The position numbers and the translations under genes were made by a program. Source: Serratia microhaemolytica (GTDB lineage: Bacteria; Pseudomonadota; Gammaproteobacteria; Enterobacterales; Enterobacteriaceae). Taken from it: DNA of 64,000 bases. Location: positions 124,001 through 188,000 of the forward strand of contig NZ_SBEF01000001.1 of the NCBI RefSeq assembly GCF_004011885.1, given 5' to 3'. This document shows, piece after piece, positions 19,144-28,121 of the stretch (within the stretch, counting starts at the first letter, position 1; each line of letters begins with the position of its first letter). The notes beneath the pieces are model-generated. The model saw only the letters and a program-made list of their open reading frames with translations. It did no database searches and had not been told where the DNA came from.

Positions 19144-19938
19144 ATGGAACAGTTACTGCTTGAACCCACCCTACTTGGCCTACTTTTTTTAGTCGCACTG
19201 CTGGCTGGCTTCATTGACTCTATCGCTGGCGGCGGCGGCCTGCTGACCGTACCGGCACTGCTAGCTGTCGGTGTGCCACCTGCTCAGGCACTGGCAACCA
19301 ACAAACTGCAAGCGGTAGGCGGTTCCTTCTCTGCCAGTTGGTATTTTGTCCGCCGTGGTGCAGTCGACCTGGCGGCCGAAAAGCTGACTATTCTGTTTAC
19401 CCTGTTGGGTTCAGTGCTTGGGGCGCTGTTAATTCAGCATCTGCACGCTGATCTACTGCGGCAAATGTTGCCACTGCTGGTGATCGCCATCGGCTGCTAC
19501 TTCCTACTCACGCCACAACTCGGCCAATATGACCAACAACGGCGCTTGGGCGGATTCGCTTTTGGGCTGTTTGCTGGCGCGATTATCGGCTTTTATGACG
19601 GCTTTTTTGGCCCAGGTGCCGGTTCCTTCTATGCTTTAGCTTATGTCACATTGTGCGGTTTTAATCTTGCCAAAGCGACTGCACATGCCAAGGTACTCAA
19701 TTTCACTTCTAACTTAGGCAGCTTGGTGCTATTTATTATCGCTGGCAAAGTGCTATGGAACATTGGCCTGATTATGTTACTCGGCCAGGTGATTGGCGCG
19801 CGCTTAGGTGCCCGGATGGTGTTGAGTAAAGGTCAACGCCTGATTAGACCGATGATTGTGGTAATGTCACTGCTGATCAGTGTCAAATTACTGTATGACA
19901 ATCATGCTGTTGAAATTCAGCAGTGGTTGGCACATTAG
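19144..19938 (+). CDS. yfcA: TSUP-family membrane transporter YfcA
   Basis: The 264-residue protein has about eight membrane spans. It carries the TSUP (TauE/SafE) half-repeats LAGFIDSIAGGGGLLTVPAL near the N-terminus and GFYDGFFGPGAGSFYALAY in the middle. It matches E. coli YfcA, a transporter of unknown substrate; family members move sulfur-containing anions such as sulfite or sulfoacetate. Its place after mepA is as in E. coli. It is the last gene of the conserved block before the accessory region. Confidence 0.92.
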   Translation: MEQLLLEPTLLGLLFLVALLAGFIDSIAGGGGLLTVPALLAVGVPPAQALATNKLQAVGGSFSASWYFVRRGAVDLAAEKLTILFTLLGSVLGALLIQHLHADLLRQMLPLLVIAIGCYFLLTPQLGQYDQQRRLGGFAFGLFAGAIIGFYDGFFGPGAGSFYALAYVTLCGFNLAKATAHAKVLNFTSNLGSLVLFIIAGKVLWNIGLIMLLGQVIGARLGARMVLSKGQRLIRPMIVVMSLLISVKLLYDNHAVEIQQWLAH

Positions 19939-20011
19939 GATATTTCTGGGGCAGACTCTGAATTAACCATTTATACCAAAACAACTTATTAATGATGCTA
20001 TAGGAATCACC

Positions 20012-20914
20012 ATGGAAAGAATCACTCATACACAGGTGGTATACGCCATGTCGCGTGAGAATGTACCGGTGGCTGAAGTAGCCAGTGGTAGTGATGTCTG
20101 TTTTGAAACCTGCGACTGCTTTTCGGATCAGATCGCATCTGAACAGGCGACATTTACTGCCCTAGACTGGGGCCGTATCAATCCGGCTACCGGCCCAGTC
20201 TATGTTAAAGACGCACAGCCTGGCGATTTGCTCCGGGTAGAGATTAAGCGTATTACACCACGCAGTAAGCAGGCAGTGATGGTCACGGCGCCTGGTTTGG
20301 GGGTGATTGGTGATCAGTTACAACAACCACAAATTCGGATCGTGCCGTTAGAGGCTGATCATGCACTACTGCCTGGCGGCGTGCGCTGGCCATTAAAGCC
20401 AATGATTGGCGTGATTGGTGTCGCCCCCGCCGGAGAGCCGGTGCCCTGCGGAACACCCGATGCACATGGCGGTAATATGGATTGCAAAATTATCACTGAG
20501 GGTTGTGTATTGTGGCTACCGGTGAATGTAAGTGGTGCTCTGTTTGCACTGGGTGATCTCCATGCCGCGATGGGGGATGGTGAGGTCTCAGTCTGTGGCT
20601 TAGAGATCCCGGGTGAAGTGGTGGTTAACTTACAAGTGATTAAACAACGCCAGTTACCCACACCCATGGTGACCACTGCCGATACAATCTACACCCTCGC
20701 TTCCGCACTGACACTGGATGAAGCCGCACAATTAGCTACCCGCAATATGGCGCAGTTTGTTGCTGATAACAGCGAGCTGACGCTGGCCGATGCGATCAAT
20801 CTGTTAAGCATTACCGGTGATTTGCAAATCTGTCAGGTGGTCGATCCACTGAAAACCTGCCGTTTCTCACTGCCTCGCAGTGTTGCAGCACAATTAAATA
20901 TTCAGTTGGATTAA
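20012..20914 (+). CDS. Acetamidase/formamidase family amidohydrolase
   Basis: The 300-residue protein belongs to the FmdA/AmdA family, which hydrolyses short amides to ammonia and acid. Visible family features are the aspartate/glycine-rich segment GTPDAHGGNMDCKIITEGC, the metal-site-like motif LFALGDLHAAMGDGEVSVCG, and PATGPVYVKDAQPGDLLRVE. AGGAATCACC precedes the ATG. An APC permease gene follows after ten bases, so the pair probably imports and cleaves an amide. The real substrate cannot be read from the sequence. Its position before the aminobutyraldehyde dehydrogenase suggests an amide linked to amine metabolism. Confidence 0.83.
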   Translation: MERITHTQVVYAMSRENVPVAEVASGSDVCFETCDCFSDQIASEQATFTALDWGRINPATGPVYVKDAQPGDLLRVEIKRITPRSKQAVMVTAPGLGVIGDQLQQPQIRIVPLEADHALLPGGVRWPLKPMIGVIGVAPAGEPVPCGTPDAHGGNMDCKIITEGCVLWLPVNVSGALFALGDLHAAMGDGEVSVCGLEIPGEVVVNLQVIKQRQLPTPMVTTADTIYTLASALTLDEAAQLATRNMAQFVADNSELTLADAINLLSITGDLQICQVVDPLKTCRFSLPRSVAAQLNIQLD

Positions 20915-20924
20915 GGGATTTAGC

Positions 20925-22268
20925 ATGTCTGTAGAACAATTTGGTTATAAACAAGAGTTACACCGTACACTGACACTCAAGGACTTGATCATTTATGGCA
21001 TGATCTTTATGGTGCCGATTGCGCCGTTTGGTGTGTTCGGCCTTGTTTGGGAGGGTTCACAAGGGATGGTGGCGCTCGCCTATTTGATCGGTATGGTGGC
21101 GATGTTCTTCACCGCAATGAGCTACTGGTCAATGTCGCGTGCTTTTCCTGTCTCTGGCTCGGTTTATGCCTACGCACAGCGCGGCATACATGAAACGGTT
21201 GGTTTCTTTGCCGGTTGGTTGATCCTGTTAGACTATATTCTGATCCCTTCGTTACTCTATATCGTCAGTGCAGCCGCACTCGGCCCGATTATGCCCACTG
21301 TACCGGCTTGGGTATGGATCGTCACTTTTATTGCTATCAACAGTGTGATCAACCTGATCGGTATTCAGTTTACCGCTAAGGCCAACCGTTACATTCTGCT
21401 GGCTGAGATTATCATTCTGGCTATCTTTGTGGTATGTGGATTGATTGCGCTCTACTCCGGTGAAGGTGCGGGCGGCTTAACACTAAATCCGCTTTACAAT
21501 GCCGATAAATTCAGTTTGCCACTGGTGATGGGCGCCGTCTCGATTGCTGTGCTCTCCTTCTTGGGCTTTGATGGCATTTCAACCCTCTCGGAAGAGAGTA
21601 AAGGTGGCGTTGATGCGGTCGGCAAAGCCTCGCTGTTCGCACTCCTGCTGGTCGGTTCACTGTTTATTCTACAGACTTGGATTGCGGCTGATTTGGCGAT
21701 TGGGATGCAATTTGAAAACCTGGATAATGCCTTCTATCAAACCGCGAGTCTGGCTGGTGGCAGTTGGCTGAAACAGGCTACCATCTGGGCGACTGCGCTC
21801 TCATGGGGGATCGCTAATGCACTGGTAGCTCAGGCTGCCATTTCGCGTATTCTGTTTGCTATGGGACGTGATCGTCAGTTACCCAGTATTCTGGCAAAAG
21901 TCCATCCGCGCTTTAAAACACCTTATGTCAGCACACTACTGGTCGCGGTGATCTCTCTTGGCTCAGGGCTCTATTTTAACGGCAGCATCGATAATCTGGC
22001 CCGTCTGGTGAACTTTGGCGCCTTGACCGGTTTCTTCATTCTGCACTTATCAGTGATTAACCACTACATCATCCGGCAAAAATCAACCGATTGGCTACGC
22101 CATCTGCTTTTCCCACTGGTTGGTCTGCTGATTATCGGCTTTGTGCTGTACGAAATGGAATGGGAAGCCAAATCCCTTGGCTTGAGCTGGTTAGCCGTTG
22201 GCGTAATCTATTACTTGGTACTGACTCAGGTATTGAAACGCAAAACTTCACTCAAATTGAGTGACTAA
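20925..22268 (+). CDS. APC-superfamily amino acid/amine permease
   Basis: The 447-residue protein has about twelve hydrophobic segments. The APC signature covers the first spans (IIYGMIFMVPIAPFGVFG, with a helix break) and SRAFPVSGSVYAYAQRGIH, with SFLGFDGISTLSEESKGG in the middle. The pattern resembles PuuP-type putrescine importers and related amine carriers, but specificity is not provable. It follows the amidase gene by ten bases and is closed by a hairpin at 22284-22307, so the two form an operon. It may supply substrate to the amine pathway downstream. Confidence 0.85.
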   Translation: MSVEQFGYKQELHRTLTLKDLIIYGMIFMVPIAPFGVFGLVWEGSQGMVALAYLIGMVAMFFTAMSYWSMSRAFPVSGSVYAYAQRGIHETVGFFAGWLILLDYILIPSLLYIVSAAALGPIMPTVPAWVWIVTFIAINSVINLIGIQFTAKANRYILLAEIIILAIFVVCGLIALYSGEGAGGLTLNPLYNADKFSLPLVMGAVSIAVLSFLGFDGISTLSEESKGGVDAVGKASLFALLLVGSLFILQTWIAADLAIGMQFENLDNAFYQTASLAGGSWLKQATIWATALSWGIANALVAQAAISRILFAMGRDRQLPSILAKVHPRFKTPYVSTLLVAVISLGSGLYFNGSIDNLARLVNFGALTGFFILHLSVINHYIIRQKSTDWLRHLLFPLVGLLIIGFVLYEMEWEAKSLGLSWLAVGVIYYLVLTQVLKRKTSLKLSD

Positions 22269-22666
22269 CAGCAGACGATTGCTGCCCACAGTATAACTAC
22301 AGTGGGCGGCCTGACATCCTCCTGATAGAAATTACACTTTCACCTTATTTCTCACCTGTGATAAAGCCGAGAACACGGCACCAGCCAGAGATCACGCTAG
22401 GGTAGATCTCTGGCTAGCACTTTGCTTTATCACTGCTGTGTTGGCGTCAATTCACTACCTTCACACTACAACCACACTGCCAAAGCGATTACGCATAACA
22501 ACTATCACCAATTGAAATTATAAAAAACACAAATAAACATTTTATTCACACAAGTTTGACAACGAGTTTACCTTAAAATATATTACTTCATAGTTTATAT
22601 CTTTATAAGTAACAGCCGGAACCACTCTGGCACAGCCATTCTGGGCATACTATTGAGAGGAACGCT
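22269..22666. other. Intergenic region before the aldehyde dehydrogenase gene
   Basis: The first half holds two hairpins: 22284-22307, listed separately, and 22383-22415 with AGCCAGAGATC / GATCTCTGGCT, a perfect 11-bp stem. The second half (22500-22620) is AT-rich and is the likely promoter of the aldehyde dehydrogenase gene. No gene is visible. Confidence 0.6.
22284..22307 (+). terminator. Hairpin closing the amidase-permease operon
   Basis: GCCCAC-A-GTA pairs with TAC-A-GTGGGC around loop TAAC, with one A-A mismatch, 15 bases after the permease stop. A second stem-loop follows at 22383-22415. No long T-run is present. Confidence 0.55.
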
Positions 22667-24097
22667 ATGACAATACCAACACTTAAGCACTTCATTAACG
22701 GTCAGTTTGTTGAATCCAGCCATACCGATTATTTTGATCTGATTAGCCCCGTCACCGGCGAAGTCTATGCCCGTTCACCCAATGCCACTGCTCAAGAAGT
22801 TGACCACGCCTACGCCACAGCCAAGGCGGCTTTTAAAATTTGGGGACGTAGCACCCCTTCCGAACGACAAAAAGCCCTTTTGGCTCTGGCTGATGCGGTC
22901 GAAAAAAATGCGGATCGTCTGATCGAAGCGCAAAGCCGCAATACTGGGCAGCTAAAACATTTAATCGCTTCAGAAGAAGTTGCCACCTCTGTTGATCAAA
23001 TCCGCTTTTTCGCCGGTGCCGCACGCTTTTTAGAAGGCAAAGCCACTGCTGAATATATGTCTGGTTTTACCTCCAGTATTCGGCGTGAACCGTTAGGTGT
23101 TATTGGCCAGGTAACGCCGTGGAACTACCCATTAATGATGGCTGTGTGGAAAATTGCCCCAGCATTGGCTGCTGGCAATACCGTAGTACTGAAACCCAGT
23201 GACACCACACCAGAAAGTACTTTACTGCTTGCTGAACTGGCCGCCCCACTGTTCCCCACAGGCGCAATCAATGTCGTGTTGGGAAATGCCGAAAGTGGCG
23301 CTCTGGTAGTCTCAAACAAAACTGCTGCAATGGTTTCAATCACCGGTTCAGTACGCGCCGGTTTGCAGGTAGCTGCCTCTGCTGCTGCCAACCTCACTCG
23401 TGCTCATCTGGAACTCGGCGGAAAAGCTCCAGTCGTGGTGTTTGCTGATGCCGATCTGGATCAGGCAGCACAGTGGATCGCCACTACGGGTTACTTCAAT
23501 GCTGGGCAAGATTGCACCGCCGCCGCGCGCGTACTGGTGGAAGCCTCTGTCTATGACAAGTTTGTTGATAAACTCGTATCAAACGCGAAAACCACCCGCT
23601 TTGGCGAGCCAGATGACCAAGATGCACTCTACGGCCCATTAAACAACGCACGCCAATTACAGCAAGTCACTGGTTTTATTGAGCGTTTACCAAAGCATGC
23701 ACGTATCGAAACTGGCGGCAAGCAGGCTAAACGCCCTGGCTACTACTTCGAACCTACAGTGATCACCGGTTTGCAACAAGATGATGAAGCCATTCAAACT
23801 GAGATTTTTGGCCCCGTGATCACAGTGCAGAAATTTGATGATGAAGCTGATGCGCTAGAGAAAGCCAACGACGTGCAATATGGGCTTGCCTCAAGTGTTT
23901 GGACCCGTGACCACGGCAGAGCACAACGTTTCTCGCGTGAGCTCGATTTTGGCACCGTCTGGATCAACACTCACATCCCACTGGTAGCGGAAGCGCCTCA
24001 TGGCGGCTTTAAACACTCAGGCTATGGTAAAGACCTCTCTGGCTACGGTTTTGAAGAATATACCCGCGTCAAACACGTGATGAGTTCAGACCAGTAA
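22667..24097 (+). CDS. Gamma-aminobutyraldehyde dehydrogenase-like aldehyde dehydrogenase
   Basis: The 476-residue enzyme is an NAD(P)-dependent aldehyde dehydrogenase closest in pattern to PatD/YdcW, which oxidises 4-aminobutanal to GABA. Visible are the cofactor region VTPWNYPLMMAVWKIAPALA, the catalytic glutamate in LELGGKAP, the catalytic cysteine in NAGQDCTAA, and the C-terminal HGGFKHSGYGKDLSGYGFEE typical of this branch. GAGAGG precedes the ATG. The stop codon touches the region of the next gene's ribosome site, so the NTF2-fold gene is co-transcribed. gabT and gabD lie downstream, which supports GABA as its product. Confidence 0.85.
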   Translation: MTIPTLKHFINGQFVESSHTDYFDLISPVTGEVYARSPNATAQEVDHAYATAKAAFKIWGRSTPSERQKALLALADAVEKNADRLIEAQSRNTGQLKHLIASEEVATSVDQIRFFAGAARFLEGKATAEYMSGFTSSIRREPLGVIGQVTPWNYPLMMAVWKIAPALAAGNTVVLKPSDTTPESTLLLAELAAPLFPTGAINVVLGNAESGALVVSNKTAAMVSITGSVRAGLQVAASAAANLTRAHLELGGKAPVVVFADADLDQAAQWIATTGYFNAGQDCTAAARVLVEASVYDKFVDKLVSNAKTTRFGEPDDQDALYGPLNNARQLQQVTGFIERLPKHARIETGGKQAKRPGYYFEPTVITGLQQDDEAIQTEIFGPVITVQKFDDEADALEKANDVQYGLASSVWTRDHGRAQRFSRELDFGTVWINTHIPLVAEAPHGGFKHSGYGKDLSGYGFEEYTRVKHVMSSDQ

Positions 24098-24114
24098 TGG
24101 TTGAGGAGATAACG

Positions 24115-24888
24115 ATGACGCAACCTGAAAACCTACGTGACTTTGTCGCCAACGCGCACCACCAACTCTTTAATAACCATGATATCACTGCACTGGAGCG
24201 CTATTTTTCACCTAATTTCATTGAGCATTCACCACTAGTAAGTAATGGTTTATCCGGCTTATCTGAACTGGTTGAAACTCATGGCCAAATGCAGCATGAG
24301 GCTTACCGTATCCTGCAAGAAGGCGATCTCGTGGCGATCCACGGTCGTTTCACCGGGCTAGATGAACAACCGTTAATCGGTTTTGATCTCTATCGCGTCG
24401 CTGACGGGCTGATTGTTGAACACTGGGACGGCTTAGTGGCGCAAGCCCCCGCTAATGCCAGTGGCAGAACACAGCTCGATGGCCCAACCGAACCCGGGCA
24501 AGGCCATGATCGAGAGCAGAACCGCGCTGTGGTGCTTGACTTTTTTAAACGTACCCTGATCGGTGGTGACTATGCGGCTATCGCAGACTACACCAACGGC
24601 GAAGCATTTCACCAGCACAGTCCAGATATTGCCGATGGTACTGAAGCGGTGATTGCCTTCTTAAACCAACTGCGTGATCAGGGGCAAGGGCTGCACTACA
24701 GCCAAATCCACCGCACCCTGGCGGATGGTCAATTCGTGCTGACCCACTCGGAAGGCAGCATTGCTGGCCAACGCCACAGTTACTTTGAGTTATGGCGGCT
24801 GGAACACGGAAAATTGGTTGAACTGTGGGATGCAATCACACCCGTTCCGGAAGATGCCCAAGCAGTACATCGTTACGGGATTTTTTGA
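24115..24888 (+). CDS. Tandem SnoaL-like (NTF2-fold) protein
   Basis: The 257-residue protein consists of two similar SnoaL/NTF2-fold halves. The first has YFSPNFIEHSPLVSNGLSGL and IVEHWDGL (residues about 10-105). The second has DYTNGEAFHQHSPDIADGT and LVELWDAI (about 125-250). Each half keeps the HSP and (E/D)HWD/LWD landmarks of COG4922-type SnoaL-like proteins. No reaction is established for these. The ATG at 24115 has GAGGAG seven bases before it; an earlier ATG at 24097 overlaps the dehydrogenase stop but lacks a site. Its tight coupling to the dehydrogenase suggests work on the same intermediate, for example the reactive or cyclised aldehyde. That is inference. Confidence 0.82.
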   Translation: MTQPENLRDFVANAHHQLFNNHDITALERYFSPNFIEHSPLVSNGLSGLSELVETHGQMQHEAYRILQEGDLVAIHGRFTGLDEQPLIGFDLYRVADGLIVEHWDGLVAQAPANASGRTQLDGPTEPGQGHDREQNRAVVLDFFKRTLIGGDYAAIADYTNGEAFHQHSPDIADGTEAVIAFLNQLRDQGQGLHYSQIHRTLADGQFVLTHSEGSIAGQRHSYFELWRLEHGKLVELWDAITPVPEDAQAVHRYGIF

Positions 24889-24943
24889 TTGGCATTGCAG
24901 CAGCAATCGAGTAAAGATCTATCCAAGCTAGTTGAAAAATTGT

Positions 24944-24972
24944 CTGACGAAGCACCAGAGGTGCTCCGTCAG
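24944..24972 (+). terminator. Strong hairpin after the SnoaL-like gene
   Basis: CTGACG-A-AGCACC pairs with GGTGCT-C-CGTCAG around loop AGA, with a single A/C mismatch, 55 bases after the stop. It separates the dehydrogenase transcript from the regulator gene. Confidence 0.65.
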
Positions 24973-25071
24973 AGTTCTGAAAGCTGTTTGGCGCCTAGGT
25001 TAGGGCGTTAACTGTCGGGTAGCAGACCAGCGTTGCCCTATTGCTAAATAGATAACACGGAAATACTAAAG

Positions 25072-25809
25072 ATGAGCGCACACACTATTGTCTATTCACA
25101 GCTGGAGCAGGCTACTCGGACAGAGCAAGTTGTCGAGCGCTTGCGCAATGCGATAGTGGCAGGTGTACTGCAAGCCAATGAACAGTTACCGAATGAGAAC
25201 GAATTATCGCGTCTAATGGGCGTTTCGCCAATGACGGTGCGTGATGCTCTGAACACATTACGAGCAAACAAGCTGATCGACACACGCCGAGGTCGCAATG
25301 GTGGCAGTTTTGTCTGTCCGATCTCATTCAGCACCGCGTTGGAGTTACATCCATTACGCTGGATAAGCGCTAGTGAGTTAGCTGATTTAGGTGAATTTCA
25401 CAGCGCGATTATTGCACACAGTGCCAGATTAGCAGCACAACGAGCAACTGACAGTGAGCTGAAAAAATTGCTCAATATGGTAGAAACCCTAGCTAAGGCA
25501 AGCTTGCCGGAAGAGCAAATGCAGGCTGACATGCGCTGTTTACTGACCCTGGTCACTTATGCACAGTCAGCTCGGTTAGCCAATCAGGAACTGGAGATCC
25601 AGACTGACTGGACGCCTCTTATTGCTGCATTATACCGTGAGCAGTCACTGAAACTGCATACAGAGATCGCCGCAGGCTACCGTACACTACTGACGCCACT
25701 GCAAGCCAGAGATGAGCTGAATAGCTATCTACAGGCACAATCTGTTATCAATCAGATTACTGATCGTCTGCTGGCATATAAATTACAGCTTGAGACCAAG
25801 GGCACCTGA
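25072..25809 (+). CDS. GntR-family (FCD/FadR-type) transcriptional regulator
   Basis: The 245-residue protein has an N-terminal winged helix (residues about 15-80) with the GntR signature LPNENELSRLMGVSPMTVRDALNTLRANKLI. An all-helical C-terminal domain of FCD type (about 100-235) follows, which in this family binds small carboxylates or amino-acid derivatives. The FCD metal-ligand pattern is not obvious by eye. It lies between the aldehyde dehydrogenase/SnoaL pair and gabTD, and 98 bases before the Cache gene on the same strand. It is the obvious candidate local regulator of the amine/GABA genes. Confidence 0.86.
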   Translation: MSAHTIVYSQLEQATRTEQVVERLRNAIVAGVLQANEQLPNENELSRLMGVSPMTVRDALNTLRANKLIDTRRGRNGGSFVCPISFSTALELHPLRWISASELADLGEFHSAIIAHSARLAAQRATDSELKKLLNMVETLAKASLPEEQMQADMRCLLTLVTYAQSARLANQELEIQTDWTPLIAALYREQSLKLHTEIAAGYRTLLTPLQARDELNSYLQAQSVINQITDRLLAYKLQLETKGT

Positions 25810-25907
25810 GAAATAACGCGAATGATATTATCAGCTGAAAAATAACGTAAATAAGCGTGAGTGTCACTGTGGTATGAGCAACATACACGCAACAAAGGAT
25901 ATGGTAG

Positions 25908-26639
25908 ATGGAAAAGCAAATCAAACCAGCAATCGTACGTGCTGAGCATCTGTTGGCCGATATCCTGGCTGACGCACAAAATGCAGCAAAGACACTGGCT
26001 GAAGCAACTGCTGCCATTTTGTCTGATGTGCCTAGCGAACATTTTTATGCTGGTGGAGTGCGCCTTAACCCCTACCATCGTCGTAAGTTACAACCACAGA
26101 TCCACGCCACACTACAACAAAACCTCTGGTGTAATGGTGCCGGTTTTGCCAGCCATGCCTTGATTGAAGAGAGTGATGAAGAGTATTGGACATTAGAGTG
26201 GTGGCGACAAGAAGGACCATCGATTCAGCCAGCACAGTTAGAACAGAATCAGGCTCAGCGTAAACGGCTTGATTTTCGTCTGTTTGACTGGTTTGAACAA
26301 CCTGCATACTGCCATCGGCCATTTATTGATGGTCCCTACGTCGACTACGTCTGTAACAGTGCCTACACCATCACTATTGCCCACCCAGTGCTGGTTGAGG
26401 GGAACTTCGCGGGTGTCGTTGCGCTAGACGTACTGGTTTCAACCTTAGATCGTCTGTTACAACCAACATTAGGAGCGATCAAACAGCCTGCAATTGTGAT
26501 CAATGATCAGGCTCGTGTTGTTAGTTCAACAACCCCCGCTCTGCGCTCAGGTGCATTATGGCGTGAAACTGGCAACGTTCACTTTATTAGTCAGCAATCC
26601 ACATCTCTGCGTTTAGTGGTACTGCCAGTAGCCAGTTAG
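25908..26639 (+). CDS. Soluble Cache-domain protein, probable ligand sensor
   Basis: The 243-residue protein resembles a stand-alone Cache (PDC-like) sensing domain. A long N-terminal helix (AEHLLADILADAQNAAKTLA) leads into a mixed region with WTLEWWRQ and FRLFDWFEQPAYCHRPFIDG. Then comes YVDYVCNSAYTITIAHPV, and finally GNFAGVVALDVLVSTLDRLL, whose Asp sits where amine- and amino-acid-binding Cache domains keep a ligand aspartate. There is no signal peptide, membrane span or output domain, so it should be cytosolic. Cache domains normally face outside the membrane. Its placement beside the GntR gene and before gabT suggests it binds an amine or GABA and modulates regulation; this is inference. 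Confidence 0.75.
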   Translation: MEKQIKPAIVRAEHLLADILADAQNAAKTLAEATAAILSDVPSEHFYAGGVRLNPYHRRKLQPQIHATLQQNLWCNGAGFASHALIEESDEEYWTLEWWRQEGPSIQPAQLEQNQAQRKRLDFRLFDWFEQPAYCHRPFIDGPYVDYVCNSAYTITIAHPVLVEGNFAGVVALDVLVSTLDRLLQPTLGAIKQPAIVINDQARVVSSTTPALRSGALWRETGNVHFISQQSTSLRLVVLPVAS

Positions 26640-26685
26640 TTTTTTTATTAGTGACATCCCTTTTTTATTTGGGGATAACAATTCA

Positions 26686-26713
26686 TAACCAATATCTATT
26701 CTGCTATTGGTTA
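26686..26713. promoter_or_regulatory. Perfect 8-12-8 inverted repeat upstream of gabT
   Basis: TAACCAAT and ATTGGTTA are perfect inverted copies around a 12-base spacer. They lie 46 bases after the Cache stop and about 112 bases before gabT. It could be an operator for the nearby GntR regulator or a hairpin. No T-run follows, which favours an operator. Confidence 0.45.
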
Positions 26714-26825
26714 AATCGGCCTTACCCGCGTCACCCAACTAGGGTTAATACGCGATATATCTATTTGAAGTTCAAATTTTCTCTCTATTTAGTCGATTTA
26801 TTTTAAAACGGTTAAGGAGTTTTTG

Positions 26826-28121
26826 ATGACAGCGAATACCTCTGACAGTCTGCCGCAAAGACGCAGTGCTGCAATATCGCCTGGCGTTGGCGTTACTACG
26901 CAAATTTATGCTGAAAAGGCAAAAAATGCAGAAATCTGGGATACCACAGGCAAGCGTTATATCGATTTTGCCGCCGGCATTGCTGTAGTAAATACTGGTC
27001 ATTGCCATCCACGTATTATTGCAGCGGCGAAAGCGCAACTCGACAAATTTACCCACACCTGCCATCAGGTAGTACCTTATGAAAATTATGTCGCACTGGC
27101 CGAGCGCTTAAATCAACTGGTACCGGGTGACTTTGCCAAAAAAACAGTGTTTGTTACTACCGGTGCTGAAGCGGTAGAAAATGCAGTGAAGATCGCCCGC
27201 GCTGCCACTGGGCGCACGGGCGTGTTGGCATTTAGCGGTGGTTTTCATGGTCGTACCTTTCTCGGCATGTCACTGACTGGAAAAGTAGCACCATATAAAA
27301 TGGGTTTTGGTCCATTAGTGAACGATGTCTACCGTCTGCCTTTCCCGATCGAACTGCATGGCGTTTCGGTTGAGCAAACTATTCACGCAATTGAAAAAGT
27401 ATTCAAAGCCGACATTGAACCGACTCGGGTTGCCGCAATCATTATTGAACCGATCCAAGGTGAAGGCGGTTTCTATCCTGCCCCAGCTACCTTAATGAAA
27501 GCATTGCGTGAACTGGCTGATCGCTATGGCATCATTTTGATCGCCGATGAAATCCAGACTGGCTTTGCCCGCACCGGTAAATTATTTGCCATGGATCACC
27601 ACGAAGTTAACGCTGATCTTACCACCATGGCCAAAGGGCTTGCCGGTGGTTTTCCACTCGCTGCAGTCACAGGACGCGCTGAACTGATGGATGCTGTTGT
27701 CACTGGTGGACTGGGTGGCACATTTGGTGGTAACCCGGTTGCCATTGCTGCTGCACACGCAGTACTGGATGTCATTAGTGAAGAAAAACTGGCTGAACGT
27801 GCCGCACTGCTGGGGAATCGCCTGAAACAGCGCTTGCATGAGCTACGCTCTCGGGTACCACAAATTGCGGATGTACGCGGCCCTGGATTGATGGTTGCGG
27901 TCGAATTTAACACTGCCGACGGCCACGCACCAGATGCCGAGTTTACCAACCAACTGAGATTAAAAGCGTTAGAGGCTGGTCTTATCCTGCTTAGTTGTGG
28001 TGTATATGGCAACGTCATTCGTTTCCTGCCACCATTAACCATTGAAGATAATGTCTTTGATGAAGCACTCAACATTCTCGAAAAGACACTGCTTGATTTA
28101 GCTGCAAAGGTAAAAGCCTGA
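26826..28121 (+). CDS. gabT: 4-aminobutyrate aminotransferase
   Basis: GabT transfers the amino group of GABA to 2-oxoglutarate, giving succinate semialdehyde. The 431-residue protein is a class III PLP aminotransferase. Features are VTTGAEAVENAVKIARAATG, GGFHGRTFLGMSLTGK, IIEPIQGEGGFYPAP, the cofactor-binding DEIQTGFARTGKLFAMDH, and the PLP lysine in TTMAKGLAGGFPLAAVTG. The ATG at 26826 has AAGGAG six bases upstream; an in-frame TTG one codon earlier is unnecessary. Its stop overlaps the gabD start (TGATG), so the two are translationally coupled. Confidence 0.95.
   Translation: MTANTSDSLPQRRSAAISPGVGVTTQIYAEKAKNAEIWDTTGKRYIDFAAGIAVVNTGHCHPRIIAAAKAQLDKFTHTCHQVVPYENYVALAERLNQLVPGDFAKKTVFVTTGAEAVENAVKIARAATGRTGVLAFSGGFHGRTFLGMSLTGKVAPYKMGFGPLVNDVYRLPFPIELHGVSVEQTIHAIEKVFKADIEPTRVAAIIIEPIQGEGGFYPAPATLMKALRELADRYGIILIADEIQTGFARTGKLFAMDHHEVNADLTTMAKGLAGGFPLAAVTGRAELMDAVVTGGLGGTFGGNPVAIAAAHAVLDVISEEKLAERAALLGNRLKQRLHELRSRVPQIADVRGPGLMVAVEFNTADGHAPDAEFTNQLRLKALEAGLILLSCGVYGNVIRFLPPLTIEDNVFDEALNILEKTLLDLAAKVKA

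Noticed and set aside
22629-22645. Sigma-54-like TGGCAC element before the aldehyde dehydrogenase
   Set aside because: The -12 half is TTCTG rather than TTGCA, lacking the required GC, and the site lies too close to the start codon.
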